Part shown: positions 49,233 through 60,840 of the stretch, piece after piece
Position numbering within the stretch: position 1 is the first letter of the stretch
Layout of the letters: every line of letters begins with the position of its first letter
Source: Holothuria scabra
Taxonomy: Eukaryota > Echinodermata > Holothuroidea > Aspidochirotida > Holothuriidae
DNA length: 64,000 nt
Direction: 5' to 3'
Assembly: GCA_037179385.1 (NCBI GenBank)
Contig: CM074196.1
Location: forward strand, 29,533,986-29,597,985
Made by a program: the position numbers and the translations under genes
The notes under the pieces: model-generated
Seen by the model: only the letters and a program-made list of their open reading frames with translations
What the model was told of the DNA's origin: nothing
The model's database searches: none

Positions 49233-49860
49233 CAGACGCGGATCCAGGATTTTCGGAAGGGAAGGGGTTGAAGCCCTCTGGAATATTTTCTCCCGAATTA
49301 AAGGGCCAAACCTCTCACCCCAAACTACAATTTTGGGTACCCGGGTACAAAAATTCACAATTGCCTCAGCTCTTTGACTGACAGCTAATTCAAACAATGC
49401 AGAGTGACAAAGCTTATATTACACAGCATGAACTGTACTGAGAGTGTTTTGATTATATAAATTGAGTTTTTCTATACTCACCCCGAAGCAAAAAACTGAG
49501 ATTGTGTTTGGATGAGGATCAATTTCAGACAATTGTGGGAGGGGCTTCAGTAAGAAGGTTAGGAGAATTGGTACTGTTTGGGATGAGCGAACTGGGCCTT
49601 TAATATTGTGCTGTATTCGTTGAAGATGATGCAGCATACAGTGTATGAGGCATGGAAGCACGCCCTCCACCCCCTCTGCGCCTGCGCTTACTATCGAAGG
49701 GGTGACAAAATGATCCAATTTAAGTTTGCACCAGGACTTATACCACGTTCCCCCATATGATTGGTCTTCTCTGTCAAATTTCATTCGACAATTGAACAGT
49801 AGATGAGCTTACGGAACACCCACGCCAGTAAACAGGGGGACGAGCTCCCCCCCCCCCCGA
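49233..49860. mobile_element. Rep-M-like element containing Rep-G, right end uncertain
   Basis: Starts CAGACGCGGATCCAGGATT, the type of end also seen around 61.82 kb, and finishes near a C-run at 49849..49858. Rep-G copy 2 lies within it. The right TIR could not be confirmed. Confidence 0.45.
49406..49608 (-). repeat. Rep-G copy 2
   Basis: Inverted match to 21822..22020 over the full length. Confidence 0.75.
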
Positions 49861-50169
49861 AATTGCTTTTTTTTGCGATTTTCTTAGGCCATGGGATTAG
49901 TGTTTTTGATCAGGGTCGTGGTACCCTCAAAACCGGCCGGCGCTTCATCCGTTGGCTCAGTGATTCAAGGCCCGAGCTTCATTTGAGGCAACTTTCAAAT
50001 TGAAATACATTTAAGGGGGATAGTAAACGGCAGAAAGCCGTAAACAACATTTGTTTATTGCTAAAAGATCACTCCCTTATGGAAGATTTTCGATGAATAC
50101 ATGTGGCCTAACAATTGACATTATCACACCCAACCATTATAAAATTAAATGTACTGGTGGCGATCAAGA

Positions 50170-50490
50170 GTATCGAACGGGGAGGATCTTAGACTTGGCC
50201 AAGTCTCTCGTGAGTGTTCCTCGGGGAGCTGACAACACTACCTCTACGCAAATCCAGAACTTCAGCAAAGTACAGCATACGTACTTGCCTGTTTTCTAAT
50301 AAACCCTCTGTAGGTCTATAAAGGTATCGCTTCCAATACAATTAATAGACCGATAGAGGGCGTATTAGACAAAAGGAAAATACGATATTCTGTACTATGC
50401 TGCAGTAGGGGATTTTGAAGAGAAAGTTGTCAGCTCCCCGAGGAACACTCACGAGAGACTTGGCACAGTCTAGGAGGATCTGGGAGTCGG
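50170..50490. mobile_element. 320-bp foldback element
   Basis: Two arms of about 140 bp are inverted around a centre near 50332. The best block is CCAAGTCTCTCGTGAGTGTT plus CCTCGGGGAGCTGACAAC, nearly identical in both arms. The innermost pair is GGTCTAT with ATAGACC. Both strands therefore show an open frame encoding the same SLVSVPRGAD peptide, which is a by-product and not evidence of a gene. Confidence 0.8.
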
Positions 50491-51739
50491 ATGTTCCCCA
50501 TCGTGATATGTGGAAAATTTTTGATAGAAACATTTGACTTGGTGCAGTCTGGTGATATTTCTCATCACTGTGTGCGGCATACTTTCAAGTATCTCTGATC
50601 ATTCCGATGTACTACAAATACAATAAAAAATATGTATATCTTCACTGGACACACTGACGTCAGAGAAATGACATTACGTTTAGTTGATTCCGTACATTAT
50701 AGTAGGTAAAAGTCCCCTTTTTCTATGGGACTTCACGTAGGATTAGATCAAGTCCCAAAAGACACTGGGAAATGTGCCATCGGTGAGGAACGTCCCCTCC
50801 CCCCAAGTGGCAAACCTCTGATATGCAAGAGGAGCAAACATGTTTTGTGCATCAATGCACAAATACACCGAAGGTACTCGCTATGTCATGATGCACATGC
50901 AATATATTTTACCCCCACCTGTCGGTGCCCCACCGCGCTGACGTCACCTTACTTACCATTTAAATACCTTCGTATGTATACCTGTGCTTCACCTATTTCC
51001 TGTTTGGCGGCTTCTACGTTGTTAAGAAGTAAATGTGCGGTTGGGGGTGGTGATATGGTTTTATACGTACTGACTCATGATCGTGAAAAGCGTGAATGAA
51101 GGGTGCGGGTATGGGCTGGCACTGAAAAAATCAAACACCTATTGAAAACAGCTCAACCGTCAAAAATGTTCATTATGGGTGGAAAATAGGTGAAAAACGT
51201 TACAAACCCAGTCTACAAGAGAGTGACGAGAAGCAGACCGCAGGAACTTCATCTGATGCACACGGTACTGTTGAACAAGAAATTTCTTGATTGCATTGAC
51301 GTCAACAGATGAGGACAGGAGAACGGGGCCCCAGTCAAAAGTCTTCCTCCGTTTGCTCTTTAGTGCCTAATGAAATTGAAAGGAAAAATATTGGGCAAAA
51401 TGTTTTCAATAAAAACATCACAAATACCACTTGAAAGTATTGACTTTCAATATATTTGCTTTGATTAAAGGTTACAGCAACATAGTTCAGAGATCAAAAT
51501 TAGAGAGTAAAACAAACAATTAAATGAAAATAGAACGAAGTTGTTGAAGTCCCTATTCTGTTAAAATTTTTAAAGAAGCAACAATCTGTAATCCTCTTTC
51601 TACTTGCCATTTTCTCTCGGATTTTTCCTTGGGTATATCTGTATGTCAAATTCAAGTGCGCACACAGTGACAAAATTGCTAGAAAACACCCGCATGTTTT
51701 ATAAATTGCAACAGAAGACTGCACGGAGACTCTTTCAAC
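50491..51739. other. noncoding; Rep-N arm at 51247..51290; 124-codon open frame
   Basis: 50725..51099 is an ATG-initiated 124-codon frame without a recognisable domain. It is Cys-containing but without a repeated spacing; I would not call it a gene on this evidence. 51247..51290 matches one arm of Rep-N (GTTGAACAAGAAATTTCTTGA). Confidence 0.4.
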
Positions 51740-53807
51740 AAGGGTGGCACAAGAATTTTCCAGACAGGGGGCAGTATTTCACGTCCCCGACAAAGGCGAT
51801 GAGTTAGTCTCAGTGGGACGCGACTTGGAAGAACCTGAGGCGCGCGTGGCGCGCCGAAATTGTTAGGTTTTTCCGACAAATATTTAAAAATCTGGAGTTT
51901 GTTAAGAGAAATAAGATTTGAAACAAAATTTGGCTTTTGTAAGGAGTTTCAAAAAATTGGGGTGTTTATTGAAGAATCTGTTCTTCATATGGGCAAAATC
52001 AAAAACGTTACATAGGCGACAGCTTGAATTCGTTTGGGGTTACCCATTTCATCGCACTAGGCCTAGCTACTAAGGCTTTCAGACGAAACTGGAAATTTGC
52101 CCGAAAATTATTTCCCTTTTTTGAACGAAGATTTGAAAATTAACAGCTTATCATATTGGAGAAATTTTAGAATTTTATGAAAAAACTTTTTTTTTTGGGG
52201 GGGGGGGGGGGTAAGGTTACAATGAAAATGTGGTCTTTCCGTTCATTGATACTGTTTACCTGTCAAGAACAGTTGTCGGAGTGATCAAGAGCGTTGGCTT
52301 GTACGGAGTATCCATCGAAAATGAAAAGAAGTTTGCAAATATTAGCGAATCTGAATATTGGTGGAACTGTAGACAGATTTGGGGGGCTTATGGAAGAATC
52401 TGACCCTCTTATGAGAAAAATCAAGTAGGGGGTGATTTGTGGTTTTGTTGGGGTTTCTGAATTATAACATCATGGTGAATAAGGCCCTCGGAATTTTCCT
52501 CCCGGAAAAAGTTGGGCTTTCCATATATTTCAAGTTTTATATGATTATATACCGACATATACCTACGGGAGTGTTTCAATTTAGTAGGAGGCAGAATAGT
52601 CTATTTTGTCTGAAAAAATGTCATCCTGTCCGAAAAAACAACTAGAAGTGCACAGAAATTTTGAAAAATTGAAAACCCCAGACAGCCGGAAATGGCATTT
52701 CCCAGGCTCGTAAAAAGAAACAAAGAAGTTTTTGTATTCAGTTTTTTTCGCTATAAAATTTTCACTTCATATTGCTCTCAAACGAAGAATAATTTGCAAG
52801 CATGCATTGTTCTTTTGAGAAATCTGTTCGGCCATAACGCTATCAAAGCGGAGCACCACCATAAGTTGACAGGGAGCGTGCAGAAAATTTACAAAAATCT
52901 AAGCCTCAGACAGCTGGAAATTGCGTTTCCCAGACTTGTAACTAGAAATGAAGCAGTCGTTATTTATGAAAGTTTTACTTCAATAGAAAAAAATCCCAAC
53001 TTGCTATGTGATCAGAAAATAACCAGATAAAAGGTACAGCTTCAATTTAATGAAATGGTCTTGTCTTTTTCTCGGGGGAAAACTGTGCAACCGAATTGAA
53101 AACATACTTTTTTTTCACTCTCATGAGACTCCACGCTTTATTCAATTGCAAGATCCACTAAATTTTATAAAATTTCCTATGTGACTATCCGAACTCCCGA
53201 CAATAAATGATTTTACTTCCGACGTCTTTAAAAATATGTCACGTTACAACAAGGTGGCTTCAAAAGAATTTTCATTCACACTTATCTGAAGACATTCTCA
53301 CACTTCTGTTCATCATTTTTTATAACTGAAAATGGCCTGGCCGATTGTCATTACCGTTGCTCGAATTCGGCTATCGGGGCAGGGCAGATGGCAAACCATT
53401 TGGGCACTGCATGCACCTGAACAACTTCTCGTCCGTTTTGTAAGGAAAACTAGTAAAGCAAAGTCAAGAAGATCGTCCTGGGACTAACGTTTTTCGGGCT
53501 TACATCTTTTATCGTAGGCCTATAGGTGAAGGCTCCCCAACGAAACTGGATCTTCTCAACGATAGGGGAAGGGCAGCCTTCCCCGACGGGGGAAATGCCC
53601 CCGGTTCTCCGCTGGTGCCACCATTGGTTACGTCTGCACGTAGAATTTCCAGCTCCCTGGTCTGCAACACAAGTCTTGGTTATGGGTTACCAAGTTGCGC
53701 GCACGTATTTAAGATGGGACAAGGTACATGTAACGAGTTTTGACAGAGCAATAAACTATGAGAAGTAACTGGCCCCCAGCCCCCCCCCCCCGCTGCCGCC
53801 ACCCCTG
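51740..53807. mobile_element. Rep-K element, about 2.1 kb, with AGGGGTGGC ends
   Basis: The left end AGGGTGGCACAAG and right end GCCGCCACCCCTG are short inverted repeats, with a C-run at the right. Inside are a T12-G15 run (52185..52211), the Rep-K core near 52850 (AGCGGAGCACCACCATAAGT) and two direct copies of CAGACAGC.GGAAAT.G.GTTT at 52680 and 52910. Open frames here are short and domainless. Confidence 0.55.
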
Positions 53808-55779
53808 TCTTTCAATTGCCAAAAAATGTCAACTACGAAAATAGTGTTGAATTAATCCTCGAGATATTTTCATATTCATGAAATATGTCTTCAAAAAGTT
53901 AACTTGTCAGCCGAACAAGGTATTAAGATGCAATTTTTACCCCAGCAGTCAAAGAATTTTAAACTCTGTTTTCAGTCAGCTCACTTGAATTTCATTATTT
54001 TTAATCTACTTTAACAGCAGACTGACGCGAAGTAAAACTTAAAAGAAAAGGGTAACTTTACCAGAAAAAAAAAAAAATTAGAATGGATAAAGTCGTACAT
54101 TGACCTAATTTTATAGGATATTTTGTTTAAGCGAAGCAACACTGCAACCGTACGTTTCACAGATTTTATATAGTCCAGTGTATGATTAGTCGCATTAATC
54201 TTTACCAGCTTGTTTTGTGCTAGGTCTGTCTTATGACCTTCATCAATATCAAAGGAAATGGAAAAATACAATTACAGAAGCGTACGTCAATTATTGAAAG
54301 TGGTAGAAAATAAAAGAGGGCCGCCGTAAAACAGGCCTTGCTCCTTTAGAGAGAGTGAAGAAACTTGCTTGTATCCAATATAATCAAATTTCGGACGCCG
54401 TTTTAAGGCTGGAAAATATTAAGGTTACATTAGTTGCTAAGATGGACTCAACAAAGAACAGACGCAAAGATCGTTAAACACAAAAAGGTATATGAATTGT
54501 ACAAGAATATTTGGAAAATAAAGCCTTTTACAAATTAAGATGAAATTCGAGAAAATTACAGTTTCAATTTTGAAAATTGGCCTGGAAGGTTAAGCGCTTA
54601 AAAAAAACACTTGTTTTTGTTACTTATCTCCCAACTGCCGTATAGACGTTTTTCGTGTTTCATTGTTTCACGCACAGAGCAACGCTTTCACGAATTCTTT
54701 GCAAAACACCAAAATTTTCTCGCGCTGTCAGCTGCAATGATGTATTTGTTGTCCCGCATATAGCATCTCAAATGTGTATAAAATATCCATCGGTCCTAAT
54801 AAGTGTTGATCATTCGCATACATTGGCTATATGTTCTTGTGTAACACTGAATCTTTGGATGGATCTTTGTCCTTGAGACGGTTAACAAATAATACGAGAG
54901 TTCCGTAATTCCTTACCGCAATGAATTGTGGGCCACAGGTTGGAATATAGAAACCGAGCTCAGCACGTAGCGTAGTGCTTTCTCTTATTTCGTCAGTACA
55001 TGCAATTAAAACTACCTAAGTGTCAAACCAACTCGGCGAACGAAAATAGGGGCCTTAACCCTTCTTTACGACAGACTAAAACGCAAATGTTTACACCAAA
55101 AAGACAATTTAGACACCATCCACTACGTACACAAAACCACACTTGAGAGACCTCCTTATATTACGGATGGATTGAGAAAGAATGATTTCACGAAGTTTTC
55201 ATGTAAAATCAAAATTTTGGAATACGTGTTGTAGGTGCGGCATTGGTTTGTTTGTACCGACGATTTGGAGGCTGTGCGCATGTGCATAGCCACCAAAATG
55301 AATAGCCGAAATGTCTTATTGAGGACGGTTCTTCAAAAGTTTCCTGATCTGAAATGTTCTCAAAGTAATGGTTGTCAAGAACAAAAGATCGGTGGCAACT
55401 TCATCCAACTGTCCAAAGATTTGTTTCCAAATATAAAAAGGACTTATATAAAGGACTTATAAAAAGGAATATATCATCGAAGTTATAACTTATTATATTG
55501 GTACGCCATGGCGTATGCGTACTACAGTCAGGTCATCCGCTATGCAGCAGTTTAGTTTGGTATCGAAACGAAAATATGGACATTGTTTATGCTCAATCAT
55601 GCGAGAAGACTGATTAATCCTGTCATGACAGAGATGGACAGTGGCTCTTGTCAGTCCTTTTATTCTTCTCCCCCATGCTCTCAAAGATCAGAAGATGAAG
55701 ATTTTCTTCAGCACATTTACCAAGTGAAAAGTGCGAAGTGAAACTGCTTTACAAAACTTTATATGGACTGGTATTGGTT
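53808..55779. other. noncoding, nothing certain
   Basis: Open frames 54655..54876 and 55235..55462 begin at GTG and lack domains. 55150..55300 has weak similarity to 15.76 to 15.92 kb. Confidence 0.4.
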
Positions 55780-55839
55780 AAGCAGGGAGTTGTAAGGCAA
55801 CTCCCTTTTAAGCAGGGAGTTGTAAGGCAACTCCCTTTT
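55780..55839 (+). repeat. tandem pair of 30-bp hairpin units
   Basis: Two identical 30-bp units (55780..55809 and 55810..55839). Each folds as GGGAGTTG-TAAGG-CAACTCCC, an 8-bp stem with a 5-base loop, and they are followed by a decayed third start (AAGCTGGGAGT). Confidence 0.9.
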
Positions 55840-56626
55840 AAGCTGGGAGTAGTGACGTGGGGTAATTCAAAAAGTAAAATTAATGAAGTTATACGAAGAA
55901 AAATACCACGGAGATAGGACGGAGAGGATTTTTCTTAACGGTGGGGCCACTGCTAGCCATTATGAGCGCACGAAGGAATTTCAGCTTTTCAGCTTCAAGG
56001 AAAGGGGGATTTAATCTTCCCTTTAATCTTTGGAGAAAATTTTCGACATTTTCAAAACATCTGGCGATTCTTGTGAATTCATGCGGGCAGTTTAAAAGTT
56101 TTAGTAACATTTGGCAAATTTGAGAAATTCAGTCGCAACTCAGCCTATGAAACCTATTTTTTTCGGAAAAGGCATTTAGTCAGAATAGGGTATTTCATTG
56201 AAGCCCTAACAATGGTCAAGTAGGTCAAGAGATATTTTTGATAAAAATCATTTCTGTTACAATAGTTGTTTGAGGAATCTGAACCGAAACACTTTCAAAT
56301 CCACAGCAAAATATATCTACTAATAGAACGACGAATCTTCCGTCTCAGTGATAATTTGTAAAAGTTATTATTTTCATAAAAATGTCTCATCCCCACACTT
56401 CGCAGCCTCACAATATAATGTGCTACAATATGTACACGAACAATCGGCCTAATTACAAAGCCTTCACCGGAAAAATATAGGTTCGAGACTGCTAATATTG
56501 AACACAGCGGTGGGCTGAGTTTGAAAGTTCTCAGAGCACACGATAAAGTAGTTAATTTGCGATGGGTTGGAGAAATTTTCATGATTTGCAATCGATTGGT
56601 GATAATATCTATCAAAATAGATCCAT
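55840..56626. other. noncoding, nothing recognised
   Basis: The 121-codon minus-strand open frame at 56295..56660 has no recognised domain and runs into the hairpin element; likely chance. Confidence 0.4.
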
Positions 56627-56727
56627 CAACCAGGGAGGTAATCACACCTCCCTGTATCAACCAATCTAATTACACCTGCACGTGTACACGTTATACCATG
56701 TAGGTGTTATTAGACCTCCCTGGTTAT
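56627..56727. mobile_element. 100-bp hairpin element with ACCAGGGAGGT ends
   Basis: ACCAGGGAGGTAATCACACC at the left pairs, with few mismatches, with GGTGTTATTAGACCTCCCTGGT at the right. A third ACCTCCCTG lies near the left arm. A small non-autonomous foldback. Confidence 0.7.
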
Positions 56728-57267
56728 ACAGATACGTATGCAGCCTACAGAAATCTAAACCTAAAACGTCTTTTGGGGCTCGAAAATTTTTGGAAAGCGA
56801 TAGGGGAAGGGGAATGTCTCTGACGGTGTAACAGACAGATGTTTGGTAGAGTGTTCTTATTTTAAGTGTCGGAAAATAGTGTCGGACCGACAGGAATGTC
56901 CACTTATGCAACAACCATTCTGCTCAAGTTTGCGCTTGTGATTCGGTGAAAGGGAAAAGGCAGAAAGCGCGCGAGGGGGGGGGGGGACTTCGATATTGAT
57001 ACCTAGTTCATCCACCCCCTAGGTTCCTGGTCCTGAACTGACGGTCTAGTGAACTATGTAAACCCGCTTATGTTGCACTAGCAATCTTAAACGCTCATGC
57101 CATATTTGAGAACGTAGCGAACGACAACACCTTTACCATGAAAATGTAACTATGATTTGTGATAACAGAGCTTGAAATTTGGCTGTAGGCTGTACAAAAT
57201 GTTCGAAACAACACAGAACACAGAAGAAAAAGGACAGAATCACAAAAAAATAGAAAAGCGCTTGCAA
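56728..57267. other. noncoding; G-run at 56975..56986
   Basis: Contains a GCGATAGGGGAAGGGGAATG block like that at 53.56 kb in the Rep-K element, so part of this may be Rep-K debris. Confidence 0.4.
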
Positions 57268-57552
57268 TTAATTAAAAATAGTTGACAAAACTTTATTTTT
57301 TATTCTATAAATGTACAACGTTTTTTGACATTTTGTAGAGTGCACGGGACAAAACTTCCCTTTACAATACTTCTTGCCAATAACATGGAATACGAATAAC
57401 CATTCATCTTTATCTTTATCCCTTTTTATGCACGTTAGAGCATACCTCGGGTCTGACCTAATTACGAGACTAAAACCCAGAACATACTTCCACAAAAATG
57501 AAAGGATCTTCTTATGAGAGTCATACATGAAAATGTAGCCTTGTTCGTTCAT
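57268..57552 (-). CDS. candidate small open frame, 94 codons, unknown
   Basis: From ATG at 57552 the minus strand encodes MNEQGYIFMYDSHKKILSFL and on to a TAA at 57268. The composition (mixed charged and aromatic residues, no low complexity) looks like real protein, and the frame is already open six codons further upstream, so this may be part of a terminal exon. It has a Cys-rich end (YCKGKFCPVHSTKC). I do not recognise the family. No repeat overlaps it. Confidence 0.3.
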   Translation of the reverse strand: MNEQGYIFMYDSHKKILSFLWKYVLGFSLVIRSDPRYALTCIKRDKDKDEWLFVFHVIGKKYCKGKFCPVHSTKCQKTLYIYRIKNKVLSTIFN

Positions 57553-58215
57553 AATCACATTACTTTCATCTCGTTGTTAGTTGCATTCTAATCAAAGAGT
57601 AACTACGCCTTACATTTAAGACGAAACTGTGTTAAATTGAATTGAAAGCTCGGTAATGGAATCAGGCAATTCCCCCTTCCCATCATGACCTGGGAAAGAT
57701 ACATATATTTGAGTTTAAGTACTTTGTTCTGACAGAAGTCGAAATGAAGCAAAAATAGTTCGTGCTCCACTTCCATTCTTCCCTCATGTACAATTCTTTT
57801 CAATTCTTTTTTTCTTCAAATAAAGATTTCAAGAGCTTTATAAAAGTCGTGAGACTATACTAAAAAGTGCAATGCAATAAACTTTATGTAGTACGACATC
57901 GTCAATCACTTTATAGTCACATAAGTTTACTCAGTTTACTCAATTTTGCTCAAAATTGGTTTGCTTTCAGACAGATCTGTTCAAACTGTGAATGCTAGCC
58001 GAAAATATTGTAATAGGAAAATTCGTCAATTATTACAGCAATATAAGGTGTCAACATAGGATACTGCACTTTTGTATGTACTTTAAAAGGCTAACCTTCA
58101 AGGTTCTCATAAACTTTTACGAATCACGAGTAGCTTTTCCGATCAAGTCATTACTTGTTCTGTTATACAGTAATTCATTTCTAATATTCGGTGAAAGAAC
58201 ATCGCCGACTTCTTA
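57553..58215. other. noncoding, nothing certain
   Basis: A minus-strand open frame at 57603..57803 lacks a domain. Nothing else seen. Confidence 0.4.
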
Positions 58216-58325
58216 GCTCAGTTGGTCGGTCGCTCGGTTTGGTTGGTCGGTTTGGTGGTTTGGTTGGTTGTTGGTTGGTTGGTTAGTTTGTTCGTTGGTT
58301 CGTTGGTCGGTCGGTCGGTCGGTCA
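58216..58325 (+). repeat. imperfect (GGTT/GGTC)n simple repeat
   Basis: G/T-rich tetranucleotide-like tract with C substitutions, ending in a clean (GGTC)n run. Confidence 0.9.
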
Positions 58326-58399
58326 GTTAGATGGGGTTTAACGATACACCAACACGAATGTGTTATAAAGTGTGACCAAGTTGGGCAAAGAAAGAACCG

Positions 58400-58548
58400 T
58401 TAACTCATTAAAGAGACGTAAGAAGTTAATTCGCTCCACAAATAGCGAAATTCACTCCAAGGAGAGTTATTTTCACCCCAAGAAGTGTGAAATTCACTCT
58501 TCCATCAGTGTCTGCAGGATCACTCTTTTTTAAAGGTAGTGTAACATG
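58400..58548. mobile_element. Rep-H copy
   Basis: Repeated GTGAAATTCACTC motifs in both orientations and an end TCTTTTTTAAAGGTAGTGT resembling the 41028 end. The left end is unclear. Confidence 0.55.
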
Positions 58549-58732
58549 TCATTAAAATGACTTGATTCCAGTTGGCAGTTTCGGAGCGAATTTCTCTTAT
58601 TAAAAATCCGTTGGGGTTATTGCAATATCTTATACGGTTCTCGATGTATTCCTCTTCAAAGTTTGAATGTTTCTGAACCAACTTGTTGCTTATGTGAAAA
58701 TAATGATGTGGAGTGTTGCACAGTGTTGACAT
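58523..58732 (-). other. candidate coding-like frame abutting Rep-H
   Basis: ATG at 58732 opens a 70-codon frame containing NFEEEYIENRIRYCNNPNGF followed by LIREIRSETANW. FLIRE recalls the SH2 FLVRES strand, but the rest of an SH2 domain is not visible, so this is only a resemblance. The last codons fall in Rep-H, so if real the exon ends before 58548. Confidence 0.2.
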
Positions 58733-58804
58733 TTCTTTTGTTAGCCATATACTTATTATCTCTTAATTGCTCACCAGGTAGTTAATGGTTTGGTATTTGA
58801 TACC

Positions 58805-58960
58805 GATGATTTTCAAGGACACAATTTACACTTCCCAGATATCTTCAGGACAAGGCTAATGCTACAACTGTCCTTGAAATGAAGATTGTAAAAATAAAGG
58901 ATAACATTAGCCATATATAGCATGTCTCTTTTATGAAATCACAAGATTTGCATATTGGGC
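58805..58960 (-). repeat. Rep-I unit, inverted
   Basis: Reverse-strand match to the 47.2 kb units: TTTTCAAGGACA at one end, AAGGATAACATTAGCCATAT in the middle, GATTTGCATAT at the other. Confidence 0.75.
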
Positions 58961-59306
58961 TCATATTTATTAATGATGATAAGTGAAAACTAGAAATTGC
59001 CCTTTGAAATGGTAAATTTGTGATGGATTTTGATGGGAATTTGCAGCTACTTTCTTGGTCTAATTAATCCTTTTTACATCAAGTAACCAATTTCGTCATT
59101 TTCATGTCACACTACCTTTACGAGTGGTTCATGTGGGTAGGCCTAGCTACTACTCATCAAGAGTAAAATTTCGCTCTTTTGAAGAGAACTTGGAAACTTT
59201 CCAACGAGTTAAATCTCTCTCTTTTTATTTTAAGATTGTACTTTGATTGTAGTCACCGCAGAGGCAGAACGTATTTCAGGGTGGATGTCATCTGAAGTGC
59301 CACCCA
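58961..59306. other. noncoding; Rep-H-like patch at 59155..59240
   Basis: CATCAAGAGTAAAATTTCGC and TCTTTTGAAGAGAAC echo Rep-H. TAGGCCTA at 59138. Confidence 0.45.
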
Positions 59307-59575
59307 GGATAAATTATAGACGAATCCGGGCAGTCAAGTGATGATCTAATTTTAGTCGTACATAACTAGGTGACATTACCTTTAGACTTTCGATTTCCTT
59401 GCTTACCTGTACCATGGGTGGTTGTACAACTGTATCTTGATTCCTTCCATTTCACTGAATATGGGTGTTGACATTCATACAGACAATAAATGAGACGATT
59501 TAAGGCTGATGGACCCCACTAATGGCTGCCTACAGTCACTAAACACGAGAGCTGGTCAGATTCATCTACAGAAAG
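59307..59575 (+). mobile_element. Rep-D copy 4, intact
   Basis: About 268 bp with TIR starts TATAGACGAATCCGGGCAG and end CTGGTCAGATTCATCTACA. It is the uninterrupted reference for the copy at 28.1 kb. Confidence 0.8.
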
Positions 59576-59782
59576 TAGCTCTAATGCAAGGATTAAGAAG
59601 AGACAAGTCTGTATTTCTACATTGGTTCATGAGACACAAATGCAATTTTAAGTTTTGTAAATTTGATCTTAAGCCATGTGACCAAATGGACAGTGTCATG
59701 TTATGGTTAGATTTTAGATGAAAATAGAAAGAGCAAACAATGAATAATGTCCCCAGAAAGTGAGTGAAGTCAACTTCAAGTT

Positions 59783-59825
59783 GGGTGTGTGTGTGTGTGC
59801 GTGTGTGCGTGCGTGTGTATGTATA
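59783..59825 (+). repeat. (GT)n-type microsatellite
   Basis: GT run with GC interruptions. Confidence 0.9.
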
Positions 59826-59870
59826 CACTCTAAAACAAAAGAGTGAACTTGGTCACTTTCTTTCAGAGTG
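59826..59870. mobile_element. Rep-H end fragment
   Basis: ACACTCTAAAACAAAAGAGTGA and a following TCACTTTCTTTCAGAGTG: one terminus, self-complementary, of the Rep-H family. Confidence 0.6.
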
Positions 59871-59919
59871 CGTGTGTATTAAATCCATTAGCGTGTTAAT
59901 TCACTAAAAGTATACGTGG

Positions 59920-59985
59920 CCATTGAGCCATAACTAGAAAAGGACCGGCCCGACTTAAAACAATTAGCTAGAACGCCGTGAAACC
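59920..59985 (+). mobile_element. SINE-1 copy 7 (3' remnant)
   Basis: GAGCCATAACTAGAAAAGGACCGGCCCGACTTAAAACAATTAG, read in pieces, matches the end of the SINE body and the start of the tail with many changes. Confidence 0.6.
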
Positions 59986-60142
59986 TCGTTTTACTAATTA
60001 TATCCAAAGTTACAATCTACCAAACCCATGCAATCAACTGTTTACATCGTCGGGTCGGACGGCAGTGACACAATGTATTGACAGATAGTATCCTCCACAT
60101 CCTCAAAGTTACAAGCGACGAAGCCATGCACTTTGTTGTTCT

Positions 60143-60230
60143 TCAAAGCCCTTCTGACTCTCTGGCAGAGAGACGTTTGGTCCAGCCAAACGTTTACCTC
60201 GAAGGAATTCTGCTTCATAAGGAAACTATC
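60143..60230 (+). repeat. Rep-F copy 4
   Basis: CTTCTGACTCTCTGGCAGAG and the following CGTTTGGTCCAGCCAAACG correspond to the family start, diverged. Confidence 0.55.
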
Positions 60231-60314
60231 CCATAAATGGACATAATACTTTATTGAGAAGCTTCGAAGTTTTATTCACACATTTACATTATGGGTCTGT
60301 CAGAAGTTTTTTAG

Positions 60315-60840
60315 CATGCTTGGAAATGGGCACGAACGGACGAAGCTGGCGATAAACACAAAGAAAATATCTATTCAGGGTGACAATTTACAAGACACAA
60401 TATACAACTATTTAAAAGGGCCAGGACTTGACGACAGGGAAAGTAATCTGCTAGACCAAAGAGGTCCGCATCGGTTATCACAGATACTCTTGCGCCAGGT
60501 GAGTTATTAATAAAGATTTGAACTGTTCCCAAAAGGCCACAGTTTTCGCCTCGTCCATTGTTACGTCACACCTAGTCATCTACCTGTCAAACATGTTGTA
60601 CGACATACTATTCCTATCATACTCCTTGAATATAAACATTTTCATTGAGTCTTGTCCAAAATTTGTCTCGTTCACTCATAAATAATGAGATATTTACTCT
60701 TCACAACCAAGTTGTAACTCCTGCCTGTTGGGTTACCTACACTTAAGACAATAAGCTATCCAATCAACCTGATAGGGTGAACATTGTGTTTTTAACATTT
60801 TTACTTTCAGCTCCGCCAACTCATAAGTATGCAAAACTGA
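60315..60840 (+). CDS. candidate two-exon 3' end of an unknown gene
   Basis: Exon A, 60315..60498, is preceded by TTTTTTAG and ends CAG|GTGAGT, a consensus donor. Exon B starts at 60811 after TTTTTACTTTCAG, a consensus acceptor, and in the same frame reads LRQLISMQN to a TGA at 60838..60840. The intron of 312 bp is phase 0. Exon A begins with an in-frame ATG at 60316 (MLGNGHERTKLAINTKKIS...), so the gene could be a 70-residue protein or the end of a longer one. The C-terminal part RLSQILLRQ-LRQLISMQN is a plausible amphipathic helix continuing across the splice. The family is not recognised and no upstream exon was found; the flanks are repeats. If unspliced, the frame ends at 60510. Confidence 0.4.

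Noticed and set aside
50051..50533. Two opposite-strand frames both encoding SLVSVPRGAD
   Set aside because: The identity follows from the foldback's inverted arms, not from shared protein ancestry.
50725..51099. 124-codon ATG frame with several Cys
   Set aside because: No signal peptide, no Cys framework and no splice sites; likely chance in a relatively GC-rich patch.
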